This document shows positions 1-9,466 of a DNA stretch of 64,000 nucleotides, piece after piece. The DNA comes from Brooklawnia sp963780175. Lineage in GTDB: Bacteria > Actinomycetota > Actinomycetes > Propionibacteriales > Propionibacteriaceae. Position 1 is the stretch's first letter, and the number at the start of each line of letters is the position of its first letter. Location of the stretch: the NCBI GenBank assembly GCA_963780175.1, contig CAWAAT010000006.1, forward strand, positions 81,082-145,081. The letters run 5' to 3'. The notes under the pieces are model-generated. The model was given only the letters and a program-made list of their open reading frames with translations, searched no databases and had not been told where the DNA came from. Position numbers and translations under genes: made by a program.

Positions 1-592
1 CCGTACCCTGGCCAGCCGGCTGGGCATCCCGATGCGGCTTGATCACCAAATTCGGCTGCGTGATCGACGGATCAGGCAACGGCGCAATCGCCGCCGACCC
101 ACCCGGATACTTCGCCTGCAACTCCTCCAACGGACCCCAATCCAACGCCCGCGACGGACACGCCGACACACACGCCGGATCCTGACCCGACTCCCGATAA
201 TCCGCACACAAATCACACTTCGTCATGTGACCGGTCTCAGCATTGAACTGCGGAGCCGAATACGGACACGCCCACTCGCAATACCGGCAACCCACACACT
301 TGGAATCATCAACAAAAACCGTGCCATCCTCACGACGAGTCATCGCCGTGGTCGGGCACACCTGCACACAAACCGGATTCTCACAATGGTTGCAGGCAAT
401 AGAGGTGTAATAACTGAAGATCCGATGCGAGAACGTATCACCATCCATCCGCCACGAACCACCCGAATACTCCACCACCCGACGCCAATTCACCCCCAAC
501 GGGGTGTCGTGCTTGTCCTTGCACGCAATCTGACACGCCTTGCAGCCCGTGCAGATTGTCTGGTCGAAATAGAAACCCAACTTGTCGGACAT
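1..592 (-). CDS. dmsB: DMSO reductase-type iron-sulfur subunit (DmsB), 3' end cut by window edge
   Basis: This is the electron-transfer subunit of a membrane-bound molybdoenzyme. It carries electrons through four [4Fe-4S] clusters from the membrane anchor to the catalytic subunit. The start ATG is at 592 (protein begins MSDKLGFYFDQ), nine bases after the stop of the upstream dmsA. Four ferredoxin-type cysteine groups are visible: CTGCKAC, CNHCENPVC with CPTT, CVGCRYCEWACP, and CDLCAD with CVSACPSRA. The reading frame is open to base 1, giving 197 codons, and DmsB proteins are about 205 residues, so only the last few residues are missing. The anchor subunit (dmsC) and chaperone (dmsD) expected next would lie outside the window. 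Confidence 0.93.
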   Translation of the reverse strand, partial: MSDKLGFYFDQTICTGCKACQIACKDKHDTPLGVNWRRVVEYSGGSWRMDGDTFSHRIFSYYTSIACNHCENPVCVQVCPTTAMTRREDGTVFVDDSKCVGCRYCEWACPYSAPQFNAETGHMTKCDLCADYRESGQDPACVSACPSRALDWGPLEELQAKYPGGSAAIAPLPDPSITQPNLVIKPHRDAQPAGQGT

Positions 593-601
593 ATCTAGCT
601 C

Positions 602-3148
602 CTAGGCCTTCTCAACCTGAACGAGGGTGGTGTGGACTGCGTTCCCCTTCGCCAGCGGCGAGGGGTGCAGGGAGGTCAGAGTGTTGACCGAGCCGGCGAT
701 GTCCACCGGGTGGTCCCCACCGCCAGAGGGACTACCCGCGTCGGTACGCGGGTTGAACCAGGCACCCTGAGGCAGGGACAACACCCCAGGCGCGATGCGT
801 TCGGTCACCTTGGCCGCGATCTTGACCGTGCCACGATCATTGAAGACGAAGACGAGGTCACCGTTGGCGACGCCACGCTCCTTCGCATCGATCGGGTTGA
901 TCCAGACCGACTGAGGATGCGCCTCCTGCATCCAGTCGACGTTGCCCCAGGTCGAGTGCGTCCGCTGCTTGTAGTGGTGCCCGATGATCTGCAGGGGATA
1001 CTTCTCGTTCGACTTGGCGTCCTCAGAACCCTCCCAGGTGGCCACGAACTCCGGCAGCGGCGTGAGCACATCGCCGGGCAGCTTGGGACGGAAGTCTCCG
1101 AACGTCCACTTCTCGGCCATCGCAGCCAGTCGGTCGGAATAGATCTCGATCTTGCCGGACGGGGTGGTCAGCTTGTTGGCCTCGGGATCATCACGGAAGG
1201 TCTTCAGCGAGACGACCGGGCCCTTGTTCTTGCGGAACAGGCCCATTTCCTTCCAGGCGTCGTAGTCAGGCACGTCCGGATCCTTGGCACGGGTTGCCTC
1301 GACGGTCGCCCGCAGCCAGTCCTCACGAGACTTGCCTTCGGTGAACTCCTGCTCAACTCCCAGCCGCTTGGACAACTCGACGCAGATGTCAAAGATCGAT
1401 CGGCATTCATACAGCGGTTCAATCGCCTGGCTGGAGATGATCCCGTACGCCATCGGGCCGCCGTTGGAACCGGGGTGGATGTCGAACTCCTCCGCGGTCG
1501 ACGTGCCGGGCAGCACGTAGTCCGAGTACCGGGCTGAAACCGTCATCTGGATGTCGCAGTTGACGATCAGCTCGCACAAGGTGTCGTCCTGCAGGATCGC
1601 GATGGACGCGTTGTTGTCACCGGTCTGGTTGACGATCGAGTTGCCCGCGTAGTTCCACACCATCTTGATGGGGACCTCGAGCTGGACGTTGGTGGGCACC
1701 CCGTTCTCGTCAACCGGAACCTTGAGCGAACGGCCACCGGAGGCCGGCTTCTCGCCCACGCCAGCGTTGAAGGTGTTCATCTCGGGGCCATGGTCGATAG
1801 CGTCCAGCCACGAGAAAACCGAGATGATCTTGGTTGAAGGATTCTTGAGGCCCGAATTGAAGACCTGGGTGATCGGTAGCGACTGGGCGCCTTCGCGAGC
1901 CCCCGTCCCGCCGCCGGCGATGCCGATGTTCCCGGTCACCGTGGCCAGCAGGAAAATCGACCGAGCGGTGTTCTCGCCGTTTGCGTGCCGCTGCGGCCCC
2001 CAGCCCTGGGTGATCGCGCACGGCTTGGCCGTCGCGATCTCACGAGCCAGCCGAACGATGTCGGCCGCTGGGACGCCAGTGATGGCTGCGGCCCACTCCG
2101 GGGTCTTCTCGACCCCGTCGGGGCCAAGGCCCATCACGTAGCTCTTGTACGAAGCGTTGGCCGGCGCACCCTCGGGCATGTGCTCCTCGTCGAAGCCGAT
2201 GCTGTACTTGTCGAGGAACGCCTGGTCGTGCAGGTTCTCGGTGAGCATCACGTGGATCATGCCCGCAATGAGCGCGGCATCCGTGCCCGGGCGCAGCGCG
2301 ACCCACTCGTCGCCCAACGCCACCGAGGTCTCGGAATAGCGCGGGTCGACGACGATGGTGCGCAGTCCTGCCGCCTTCTTGGTCTGCTGGGTGACGTACA
2401 ACTGGCCGCCGCCCGACATGCGCGTCTCGAGCGGGTTGTTGCCGAACAACACCTGCAGCCGCGAGTTGGCCGCGTCGTCGAAGGAGTTCCCGTTCACCCA
2501 CGTCCCGTAGAAGTACGGGTAAGCCTGAGTGATCTCGGTGGTCGAGTAGTCCGAGTAGTGATCGAGGTAGCCACCCCAGGCTCGCATCATGCGGGCGAAC
2601 GGCGTCGCGTCCGGGGGCCAGCCGCACGCCATCGTTGCCCCCAGCGTCCCGGTGGCGTAGTTGATGTAGAAGGTCTCATTGCCGTACTTGGACTTGAGAG
2701 CTTTCATCTTGTCGGCGATCTCGTCCAGCGCCTGGTCCCAGGAGATCTCCTCCCACTGGCCCTCGCCGCGCTTGGTACCCTCCTTACGCTTCAGCGGGGT
2801 CTTCAGACGATCAGGATTGTAGATGCGGTGCCGCACCGAACGCCCACGCACGCACGCCCGCACCTGCTGGCTGCCCAAGTTGTCGTCGCCGGTATTGTCG
2901 GGCAACACCCGCACCACGACGCCGTCCTTGACCTGGAGGCGCAAGGGACAACGCGAACCGCAGTTGACCGTGCAGGCACTCCACACCGTCTTGTCGGCGT
3001 CCGCCATGCCTTCGCCGTCGACGGCTCCGGCCACGGTGGGTGACGCGAGATGGGTGATGGACCCCACGAGTGCCGTGCTGCCGGCTACCGCGCCGGACCA
3101 CTTCATGAAGGACCGTCGACTGAGCGACGTGTCCGTGGATGTAGTCAT
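602..3148 (-). CDS. dmsA: DMSO reductase-type molybdopterin catalytic subunit, second tandem copy (848 aa)
   Basis: Catalytic subunit of the DMSO reductase family (bis-MGD molybdoenzyme), exported by the Tat pathway. The N-terminus shows the twin-arginine signal SRRSFMKW followed by a hydrophobic stretch. The FS0 cluster cysteines are C59, C63, C67 and C99, and the family signature VNCGSRCPLR is present. The segment WGGYLDHYSDYS matches the region that supplies the serine molybdenum ligand in DmsA. The start ATG at 3148 is chosen because GAAAGG lies 7 bases before it; another ATG at 3154 is too close to that site. It follows the first catalytic gene by 13 bases and precedes dmsB by 9, so all three form one operon. 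The substrate (DMSO, TMAO, selenate or another oxyanion) cannot be told from sequence. Confidence 0.92.
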   Translation of the reverse strand: MTTSTDTSLSRRSFMKWSGAVAGSTALVGSITHLASPTVAGAVDGEGMADADKTVWSACTVNCGSRCPLRLQVKDGVVVRVLPDNTGDDNLGSQQVRACVRGRSVRHRIYNPDRLKTPLKRKEGTKRGEGQWEEISWDQALDEIADKMKALKSKYGNETFYINYATGTLGATMACGWPPDATPFARMMRAWGGYLDHYSDYSTTEITQAYPYFYGTWVNGNSFDDAANSRLQVLFGNNPLETRMSGGGQLYVTQQTKKAAGLRTIVVDPRYSETSVALGDEWVALRPGTDAALIAGMIHVMLTENLHDQAFLDKYSIGFDEEHMPEGAPANASYKSYVMGLGPDGVEKTPEWAAAITGVPAADIVRLAREIATAKPCAITQGWGPQRHANGENTARSIFLLATVTGNIGIAGGGTGAREGAQSLPITQVFNSGLKNPSTKIISVFSWLDAIDHGPEMNTFNAGVGEKPASGGRSLKVPVDENGVPTNVQLEVPIKMVWNYAGNSIVNQTGDNNASIAILQDDTLCELIVNCDIQMTVSARYSDYVLPGTSTAEEFDIHPGSNGGPMAYGIISSQAIEPLYECRSIFDICVELSKRLGVEQEFTEGKSREDWLRATVEATRAKDPDVPDYDAWKEMGLFRKNKGPVVSLKTFRDDPEANKLTTPSGKIEIYSDRLAAMAEKWTFGDFRPKLPGDVLTPLPEFVATWEGSEDAKSNEKYPLQIIGHHYKQRTHSTWGNVDWMQEAHPQSVWINPIDAKERGVANGDLVFVFNDRGTVKIAAKVTERIAPGVLSLPQGAWFNPRTDAGSPSGGGDHPVDIAGSVNTLTSLHPSPLAKGNAVHTTLVQVEKA

Positions 3149-3161
3149 CCGCATGCCTTTC

Positions 3162-5600
3162 TCATTGCTTCTTGACCTGGACGAGATTCGTGTGTTGCGG
3201 GTTGCCCTTGGCATAGGCCGTGGCGTGCTGTGTGGTCAGCGTGTTGATGTTGCCCCCCACGTCCACACCCGCCTCGTTGCGATACCAGGCCCCCTGCGGC
3301 AGCGAGACCACCCCGGGCATGATGCGTGGGGTCACGAACGCGGGGACGCGCACCCGGCCCCGATCGTTGAAGATCTCGACCAGATCCCCGGATTCGATGC
3401 CACGGGCATCGGCGTCCGCGGGATTGATGAACAGCCGCTGCGGGTGCACGTCCTTGAGCCATTCGAGGTTCGCGAACGTGGAGTGGACGCGTCCCTTGAA
3501 GTGGTGCCCGATGCACTGCAGCGGATAGTTCTCGTTGGTCTTGGCCTCGACGGCGCTCTCGAAGGTGTCCATGTACTCCGGCAGGGCGGTGATCTTGTCG
3601 CCCTTCCAGGGCTCCTCGAACGTCCACGTGCTGGCCATCTTCCACAGTTCGGTCGAGAAGATCTCGATCTTGCCGGACGGGGTGGTCAACGGGTTGGCCT
3701 GAGGGTTCTCGCGGAACTTGCGCATCGGGACGACGTGGTTCTCGGGGGTGCTGTAGCGGTGGACGCCCAAATCCTTGAGTTCCTGCCAGGACGGGAAGTC
3801 CGGGCGTGCCTTCTGGTTCTCCGCGGCCAACCATCGCGTCCAGTCCTCACGGGTGCGTCCCTCGCTGTACCCCGGTTCCACCCCCAGCCGTTTGGCCAGT
3901 TCGACGCAGACGTCGTAGGAGTCGCGCACCTCGAACGGCGCCTCGATGGCCTTCTCATTGAACATGTAATAGGCCATGTCACCGCAGTACTCGCTGTGGC
4001 CCAGATCCCAGCGCTCTGGCCCCAAGGTGTCGGGCAGCACCAGATCCGCAAACTCGGCCGAGGGAGTCATCATGTTCTCGAAGACCACGATGAACTCACA
4101 GAGCGACTCGTCCTTGATGATCTCGAGGGTCCGGGTGATGTCGGAGTGCTGGCCCGCGAACTTGCTGCCGCCGTACTGCAACTGGAACTTGATGCTGGTG
4201 GGCAGGCGATCCACCCCCCGGATGCCGTCCTTGGTGGCGGTCAACTCCTCACCGCGGACAACGGCGTCGGTCCACAGGAACAGCGGGATGGTCGCCTTGA
4301 CCGGGTTGGTGCCGGCGGGGAACATCTTGGTCGTCCGCCAGTAGAAGCCGTCGCGGCCCCCGGAGCCGCCACCGTTGATGCCCACGTTGCCGGTGACAGC
4401 GGCGAGCGTGTAGATCGCCCGCGCCTGGTTCTCACCGTTCATGTGCCGTTGAGGACCCCACCCCTGGGTGATGGAGCACGGCTTGGCGTGTCCGATCTCG
4501 CGTGCCAGCCGGACGATCGTCTGCTCGGGGATGCCGGTGATCTGCGAAGCCCAGGCAGGGGTCTTCTCAAGGCCGTCGGGGCCCAGGCCCAGGATGTAGC
4601 TCTTGTAGGAGTTGCCGGCCGGGACGCCCTCGGGCATGTGCTCCTCGTCGAAGCCCTGAACGTAGGTGTCGAGGAAGCCCTGGTCGTGCAGGTTCTCCGA
4701 GATCAACACATGGACGATGGCCGACACCAACGCGGTGTCAGTACCCGGCTTGATGGGAATCCACTCATCGGCCAGCACCAGCGCGGTCTCGGAGTAGATG
4801 GGGTCGATGACGATGACCCTGACGCCCTTCTTCTTCAGGTACTGAGAGGTGTAAAGGATGCCGCCGCCAGACATGCGGGTCTCCTGCGGATTGTTGCCGA
4901 ACATCACGACGAGCTTGGAGTTCTCGGCGGAATCCTCGAACGAGTTGGACGGCACCTCGTTGGGATCACCAGGATCCTGGAACTTGCCGTAGGTGAAGTT
5001 CGTGCACGTCGCGACCTGGGCATACGAGTAGTTGCCGTACCGCTTCAGCGAGCCTCCGAGCAAGTTGAACAGCCGTCCGAAAGGTCCGCCCTCGCCGATC
5101 GCCCCGCCCAACACACCAGAGCCGTGCTGCAGGTAAACGGCCTCGTTGCCGTAGGTGTCGATGGTGTACTTGATCTTCTCCGCCAGCAGATCCAGCGCCT
5201 CGTCCCAGGAGATCTCGTCCCACTGCCCGGCCCCACGCTCGGTTCCCGCGCGGCGGACGAGGGGCTTCTTCACCCGGTCAGGGCTGTAGACCCGGTTTCT
5301 GATGGACCGACCCCGGACGCAAGCACGCAACTGGCGGTTCTCGATGCTGTCATCACCGGTGTTGTCGGGCAGACACCGGACGATGACGCCGTCGCTGACC
5401 TGGAGGCGCAGCGGGCAGCGAGATCCGCAGTTGACGAAACAGACGTTCCACACGGTCGAGTCGACGTCGGCCTTGCCGTCACCGGGGGCCGCCGCGGACC
5501 GGCTGGAACTGGCGACGGTGGTTCCCACCAGTGCGGTCGTGCCAGCAACGGCACCCGACCACTTCAGGAACGATCGTCGATTCAAAGAGCTGGCCATCAT
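3162..5600 (-). CDS. dmsA: DMSO reductase-type molybdopterin catalytic subunit, first tandem copy (812 aa)
   Basis: A paralogue of the next gene in the same operon, from the same bis-MGD molybdoenzyme family. It has a Tat signal (NRRSFLKW plus hydrophobic segment), FS0 cysteines C54, C58, C62 and C94, the VNCGSRCPLR signature, and a putative serine ligand in LGGSLKRYGNYS. Two adjacent ATGs (5600 and 5597) follow the purine-rich GGAAGGGG; 5600 has the better spacing. As first gene of the operon it probably has its promoter in 5601-5734. The order of two catalytic paralogues followed by one Fe-S subunit recalls the E. coli ynfEFG arrangement. The two copies are clearly homologous but diverged, so this is an old duplication. 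Confidence 0.92.
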   Translation of the reverse strand: MMASSLNRRSFLKWSGAVAGTTALVGTTVASSSRSAAAPGDGKADVDSTVWNVCFVNCGSRCPLRLQVSDGVIVRCLPDNTGDDSIENRQLRACVRGRSIRNRVYSPDRVKKPLVRRAGTERGAGQWDEISWDEALDLLAEKIKYTIDTYGNEAVYLQHGSGVLGGAIGEGGPFGRLFNLLGGSLKRYGNYSYAQVATCTNFTYGKFQDPGDPNEVPSNSFEDSAENSKLVVMFGNNPQETRMSGGGILYTSQYLKKKGVRVIVIDPIYSETALVLADEWIPIKPGTDTALVSAIVHVLISENLHDQGFLDTYVQGFDEEHMPEGVPAGNSYKSYILGLGPDGLEKTPAWASQITGIPEQTIVRLAREIGHAKPCSITQGWGPQRHMNGENQARAIYTLAAVTGNVGINGGGSGGRDGFYWRTTKMFPAGTNPVKATIPLFLWTDAVVRGEELTATKDGIRGVDRLPTSIKFQLQYGGSKFAGQHSDITRTLEIIKDESLCEFIVVFENMMTPSAEFADLVLPDTLGPERWDLGHSEYCGDMAYYMFNEKAIEAPFEVRDSYDVCVELAKRLGVEPGYSEGRTREDWTRWLAAENQKARPDFPSWQELKDLGVHRYSTPENHVVPMRKFRENPQANPLTTPSGKIEIFSTELWKMASTWTFEEPWKGDKITALPEYMDTFESAVEAKTNENYPLQCIGHHFKGRVHSTFANLEWLKDVHPQRLFINPADADARGIESGDLVEIFNDRGRVRVPAFVTPRIMPGVVSLPQGAWYRNEAGVDVGGNINTLTTQHATAYAKGNPQHTNLVQVKKQ

Positions 5601-5734
5601 TGGCACGGCCCCTTCCATCCAAAGTTGATTGATCATAGGGCACACGCTCGTCGCCTCAGACACCCCCCCCTATTCCTACGTTTCCTCAACCACACCGGTC
5701 AGCAGCGCCGCCGACGACGATCGCAAGACAGCAC

Positions 5735-5764
5735 AGCGGGGCCCTCCCGAAGGAGGACCCCGCT
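5735..5764 (-). terminator. Hairpin downstream of clpC
   Basis: A 13-bp stem (AGCGGGG.CCTCC paired with GGAGG.CCCCGCT, one internal mismatch) around a CGAA/TTCG tetraloop lies 15 bases past the clpC stop. There is no clear U-tract on the minus strand, so this is a probable rather than certain intrinsic terminator. It also separates clpC from the dms promoter region. Confidence 0.65.
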
Positions 5765-5779
5765 GGTGGTCGAGCTGGT

Positions 5780-8314
5780 TCAGCCCTGATTCGCGTCCGG
5801 GCCGGCCTCGATGAGCTCGGGCACGTCCGGCACACTCACTCGTGGCGCGCCGACGAAGGTGAACGCGTCGATCGACTTCTCGTTCGCGCCGGGCACCGCG
5901 TCCACGACAACAATCGAACCCGCCGTCAATTCACCGAACAAGATCTGCTCGGCGATCCGGTCCTCGATGTCGCGCTGGATCGCGCGGCGCAGCGGACGGG
6001 CCCCGAGCACGGGGTCGAACCCGCGCTTGGCGATCAGCATGCGCGCCGCCGGGGTGAGTTCGATACCCATGTCGCGATCGGCGAGCCTGATCTCGATCTG
6101 GGCGATCATCAGGTCGACGATGCGCTCGATGTCTTCGTGGCTCAACTGGTGGAAGACGATGGTCTCGTCCACCCGGTTGAGGAACTCGGGGCGGAAGTGC
6201 TGCTTCAGCTCCTCGCTCACCTTGGCCTTCATCGACTCGTAGCTGGTCTCGGAGTCACCGGCCCGCGAGAAGCCGAGGGAGACACCCCTCGAGATGTCGC
6301 GGCTACCAAGGTTGGTGGTCATCACGATGACGGTGTTCTTGAAGTCGACCACGCGGCCCTGGGCGTCGGTCAGGCGACCTTCGTCGAGGATCTGCAGCAG
6401 CGAGTTGAAGATGTCGGGGTGGGCTTTCTCGATCTCGTCGAAAAGGATGACGCTGAACGGCTTGCGGCGCACCTTCTCGGTGAGCTGGCCACCTTCCTCG
6501 TATCCGACGTAGCCAGGAGGCGAACCGAACATCCGGGACGCCGTGTGCTTCTCGGAGTACTCGCTCATGTCGAGGGTGATCAGGGCATTCTCGTCACCGA
6601 ACAGGAACTCGGCCAGCGCCTTGGTCAGCTCGGTCTTGCCGACGCCCGAGGGGCCGGCGAAGATGAACGAACCGGAGGGCCGCTTCGGGTCCTTCAGGCC
6701 GGCGCGGGTGCGCCGGATCGAACGCGACAGCGCCCGGACGGCGTCCTTCTGGCCCACGTAACGCTTGGCGATCTCATCCTCCATGCGAAGCAGCCGGCTG
6801 GACTCCTCCTCGGTGAGCCGAGCAACCGGAACACCAGTCGAACTGGCGAGCACCTCGGCGATCTGCTCCTCGCCCACGACGGCCGGCGAGTCGGTGTCAC
6901 CGTCCTTCCAGGCCTTCTCACGTTCGGCGCGGGCGGCCAGCAGCCGCTTCTCCGTGTCACGCAGACCGGCAGCGCTTTCGAAGTCCTGGGCGTCGATCGC
7001 GGATTCCTTCTTGATGCGCACCGCGGCGATCTTCTCGTCGAACTCGCGCAGGTCGGGCGGTGCGGTCATCCGTTGGATGCGCATCCGCGCGCCGGCCTCG
7101 TCGATCAGGTCGATGGCCTTGTCGGGCAGGAAGCGGTCCTGGACGTAGCGGTCGGCCATGTTGGCGGCGGCCGTCAACGCCTCATCGGTGATGGTGACGC
7201 GGTGGTGCGCCTCGTAGCGATCGCGCAGTCCCTTGAGGATGTCGATCGTCATGGCGATCGTCGGCTCGGCCACCTGGATCGGCTGGAACCGGCGCTCCAG
7301 CGCGGCATCCTTCTCGATGTGCTTGCGGTACTCGTCAAGGGTGGTGGCACCGATGGTCTGCAGTTCACCGCGGGCCAGCATCGGCTTGAGAATGGACGCC
7401 GCGTCGATCGCACCCTCGGCCGCACCCGCACCCACCAGGGTGTGGATCTCGTCGATGAAGAGCATGATGTCGCCGCGGGTCTTGATCTCCTTGAGCACCT
7501 TCTTGAGGCGCTCCTCAAAGTCGCCGCGGTAACGGCTGCCGGCCACCAGCGCGCCCAGGTCGAGGGTGTAGATCTGCTTGTCACGCAGGGTTTCGGGGAC
7601 TTCGCCGCGGACGATGCGCTGCGCCAGACCCTCGACGATCGCGGTCTTGCCGACGCCGGGTTCACCGATCAGCACGGGGTTGTTCTTGGTGCGCCGGCTG
7701 AGCACGGTCATCACGCGCTCGATCTCGGTGTGCCGGCCGATCACCGGGTCGAGCCGGTTCTCGCGGGCAGCCTGGGTGAGGTTGCGTCCGAACTGGTCCA
7801 GGACGGTCGCGCTGCCGCGCGGCGACTCGCCCGCCTCGGGAGCGCCCGAGGTGATGGGCTGGCCCTCCGTTGCGCCCTGGTAACCACTCAGCAACTGCAG
7901 GACGGTGTTGCGAACGCGGTTGAGGTCGGCGCCCAGCTTGATCAGGGTGTCCGCTGCCACACCCTCACCCTCGCGAATGAGGCCGAGCAGGATGTGCTCG
8001 GTGCCGATGTAGGAGTGGTTCATCTGCAGCGCCTCGCGCAGCGACAACTCGAGCACCTTCTTGGCGCGCGGGGTGAACGGGATGTGCCCGGTGGGCTGGG
8101 TCTGACCGTGCCCGATGACCTCTTCGACCTGGGCGCGAACAGCCTCAAGAGAGATGCCCATCTGCTCGAGTGCCTTGGCGGCGACTCCCTCACCCTCATG
8201 GATGAGGCCGAGCAGGATGTGCTCCGTGCCGATGTAGTTGTGGTTGAGCAGCTTGGCCTCGTCCTGGGCCAGCACCACCACTCGGCGCGCGCGATCAGTG
8301 AAACGCTCGAACAT
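5780..8314 (-). CDS. clpC: ATP-dependent Clp protease ATPase subunit ClpC (844 aa)
   Basis: AAA+ unfoldase that feeds substrates to ClpP in the cytoplasm. The start ATG at 8314 gives the canonical MFERFTDRARRVVVLAQDEA beginning and has GAGGAG seven bases upstream. Domains in order: two ClpN repeats (about residues 1-145), the first AAA+ module with Walker A GEPGVGKT near residue 217, a UVR-containing middle region (about 415-450), and the second AAA+ module with GPSGVGKT near residue 553. Length is normal for actinobacterial ClpC. It stands next to lsr2, a common actinobacterial arrangement. A palindrome matching the ClgR consensus lies upstream at 8498-8512. Confidence 0.97.
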   Translation of the reverse strand: MFERFTDRARRVVVLAQDEAKLLNHNYIGTEHILLGLIHEGEGVAAKALEQMGISLEAVRAQVEEVIGHGQTQPTGHIPFTPRAKKVLELSLREALQMNHSYIGTEHILLGLIREGEGVAADTLIKLGADLNRVRNTVLQLLSGYQGATEGQPITSGAPEAGESPRGSATVLDQFGRNLTQAARENRLDPVIGRHTEIERVMTVLSRRTKNNPVLIGEPGVGKTAIVEGLAQRIVRGEVPETLRDKQIYTLDLGALVAGSRYRGDFEERLKKVLKEIKTRGDIMLFIDEIHTLVGAGAAEGAIDAASILKPMLARGELQTIGATTLDEYRKHIEKDAALERRFQPIQVAEPTIAMTIDILKGLRDRYEAHHRVTITDEALTAAANMADRYVQDRFLPDKAIDLIDEAGARMRIQRMTAPPDLREFDEKIAAVRIKKESAIDAQDFESAAGLRDTEKRLLAARAEREKAWKDGDTDSPAVVGEEQIAEVLASSTGVPVARLTEEESSRLLRMEDEIAKRYVGQKDAVRALSRSIRRTRAGLKDPKRPSGSFIFAGPSGVGKTELTKALAEFLFGDENALITLDMSEYSEKHTASRMFGSPPGYVGYEEGGQLTEKVRRKPFSVILFDEIEKAHPDIFNSLLQILDEGRLTDAQGRVVDFKNTVIVMTTNLGSRDISRGVSLGFSRAGDSETSYESMKAKVSEELKQHFRPEFLNRVDETIVFHQLSHEDIERIVDLMIAQIEIRLADRDMGIELTPAARMLIAKRGFDPVLGARPLRRAIQRDIEDRIAEQILFGELTAGSIVVVDAVPGANEKSIDAFTFVGAPRVSVPDVPELIEAGPDANQG

Positions 8315-8497
8315 TCGACTCCTCAAGTTGGCCCGGATGAGCCCCACGTAGTCGCCAGCCAGCTGACGGCTTGCAGCCAAGTCTAGGACGTGACCACAAC
8401 GTGGACCCCGCTTGGGTGGCTCGGACGACTGGCCTTGCGCCCGCCGCCTTTCGCCCTCCGTCGTCTCAACGCCCGCCTCAGACCGGGCATGCCACCG

Positions 8498-8512
8498 TTC
8501 GCCGACGGCGGA
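8498..8512. promoter_or_regulatory. ClgR-like operator upstream of clpC
   Basis: TTCGCCGACGGCGGA is a near-perfect palindrome whose core CGCCGACGGCG fits the published Corynebacterium ClgR core CGCYNANRGCG; the outer bases fit less well. It lies 184 bases upstream of the clpC start, just past the lsr2 stop. ClgR activates clp genes in actinobacteria. The match is by eye and unscored. Confidence 0.4.
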
Positions 8513-8517
8513 TGCGC

Positions 8518-8841
8518 TCAGCGCTGGGCAGCCTCGAAGGCCAACTTCACGTTTGAGGGGACCCGACCCCTGGCGCTGACCTCGAAGCCGTTGGCAGCCG
8601 CCCAGGCGCGCATCTCGGACGCGCCGGCATTGCCTCTGGCTGAAGCCTTGGGACGCGCGCGGCGTCCGCCCGTTGCGCGGGCCGCGCCGACATACGGCGC
8701 CAGGGCATCGCGCAACGCGGCAGCATTGGACGCAGAAAGGTCTATCTCGTAGCTGGTTCCGTCGAGGGCGAACTCCACCTTCTCTTCGGCCGGCGATTGA
8801 TCGATATCATCAATCAGAAATACCTGAACCCGCTGAGCCAT
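8518..8841 (-). CDS. lsr2: Lsr2-type nucleoid protein, xenogeneic silencer (107 aa)
   Basis: Small H-NS-like protein that oligomerises and binds AT-rich DNA, silencing foreign genes. The N-terminal dimerisation part starts AQRVQVFLIDDID. The C-terminal DNA-binding half ends with RGRVPSNVKLAFEAA, the Lsr2 version of the AT-hook RGR motif. A basic linker (GGRRARPKASARG) joins them. The start ATG at 8841 follows GGAGAAG with good spacing. Length agrees with the family (about 110 residues). Presumably it would act on the island to the right if that region has relatively AT-rich segments. Confidence 0.95.
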   Translation of the reverse strand: MAQRVQVFLIDDIDQSPAEEKVEFALDGTSYEIDLSASNAAALRDALAPYVGAARATGGRRARPKASARGNAGASEMRAWAAANGFEVSARGRVPSNVKLAFEAAQR

Positions 8842-8911
8842 TGGCTTCTCCTCGCATGATCTCGTCAATCACACGATCGACGGCACGAGTTTAGCGCAGG
8901 CCAGCGGATTA

Positions 8912-9466
8912 TCAGCCCTTGACTATTCGGACGTCCGGGAGTTTTCGAACTCCCGAGGTGTCCATGGTCGCAACGAGATCATCAACTCTGCCCTGCGGCA
9001 GTTCTGCGCGGCGTTCGATATCGAGCCACGGAACGAGAACGAATGCCCGCTCATGGGCCCGGGGGTGGGGCAGCACCAAGTCCTCGGTCTGGCTCACGCG
9101 CCGGCCCACCACGATGATGTCGATGTCAAGGGTGCGTGGTCCCCCGGGATTATGCGGATCACGCTGACGTCCAAGAGCATTCTCGATGGCCTGGGCACGC
9201 TCCAGCAGGGTGATGGGCTCCAAGGTGGAATCGGCGATCACCACCAGATTGAAGAAGTCCTCCTGGTTCGTGTTGCCGACCGGGGCGGTCAGGTACACCG
9301 GCGAGATGTCGACCAGGATGAGGTCGGGGGTATCGCCGAGTCGATCGACCGCCTCCTGAAGGATCTCAACGGAATCCCCCTGATTCGAGCCGAGACTGAA
9401 CACCACTTGGTTGAGCGGTTTGAGATTGCCCAAGGTGTCAACATCTATCGGGAATCCGTCAGACAT
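8912..9466 (-). CDS. folK: 2-amino-4-hydroxy-6-hydroxymethyldihydropteridine pyrophosphokinase
   Basis: Catalyses pyrophosphoryl transfer from ATP to 6-hydroxymethyl-7,8-dihydropterin in folate synthesis. Family motifs are visible: FSLGSNQGD near the N-terminus, then GRQRDPHNPGGPRTLDIDIIVVG and LPHPRAHERAFVLVPW split across the C-terminal half. It overlaps the end of folB by 8 bases and is the last gene of the folE-folP-folB-folK operon. The 184-residue length is normal. The N-terminal 20 residues before QVVFSLGSNQ are longer than in some homologues, so a later start cannot be excluded. Confidence 0.95.
   Translation of the reverse strand: MSDGFPIDVDTLGNLKPLNQVVFSLGSNQGDSVEILQEAVDRLGDTPDLILVDISPVYLTAPVGNTNQEDFFNLVVIADSTLEPITLLERAQAIENALGRQRDPHNPGGPRTLDIDIIVVGRRVSQTEDLVLPHPRAHERAFVLVPWLDIERRAELPQGRVDDLVATMDTSGVRKLPDVRIVKG

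Noticed and set aside
5624..5635. FNR-like TTGATTGATCAT before the dms operon
   Set aside because: Only one half of the TTGAT-N4-ATCAA pattern fits, and it lies very near the start codon; tempting for an anaerobic reductase but too weak to list.
6137..8386. Long plus-strand frame opposite clpC
   Set aside because: High-GC shadow of a well-conserved gene; no domain in its translation.
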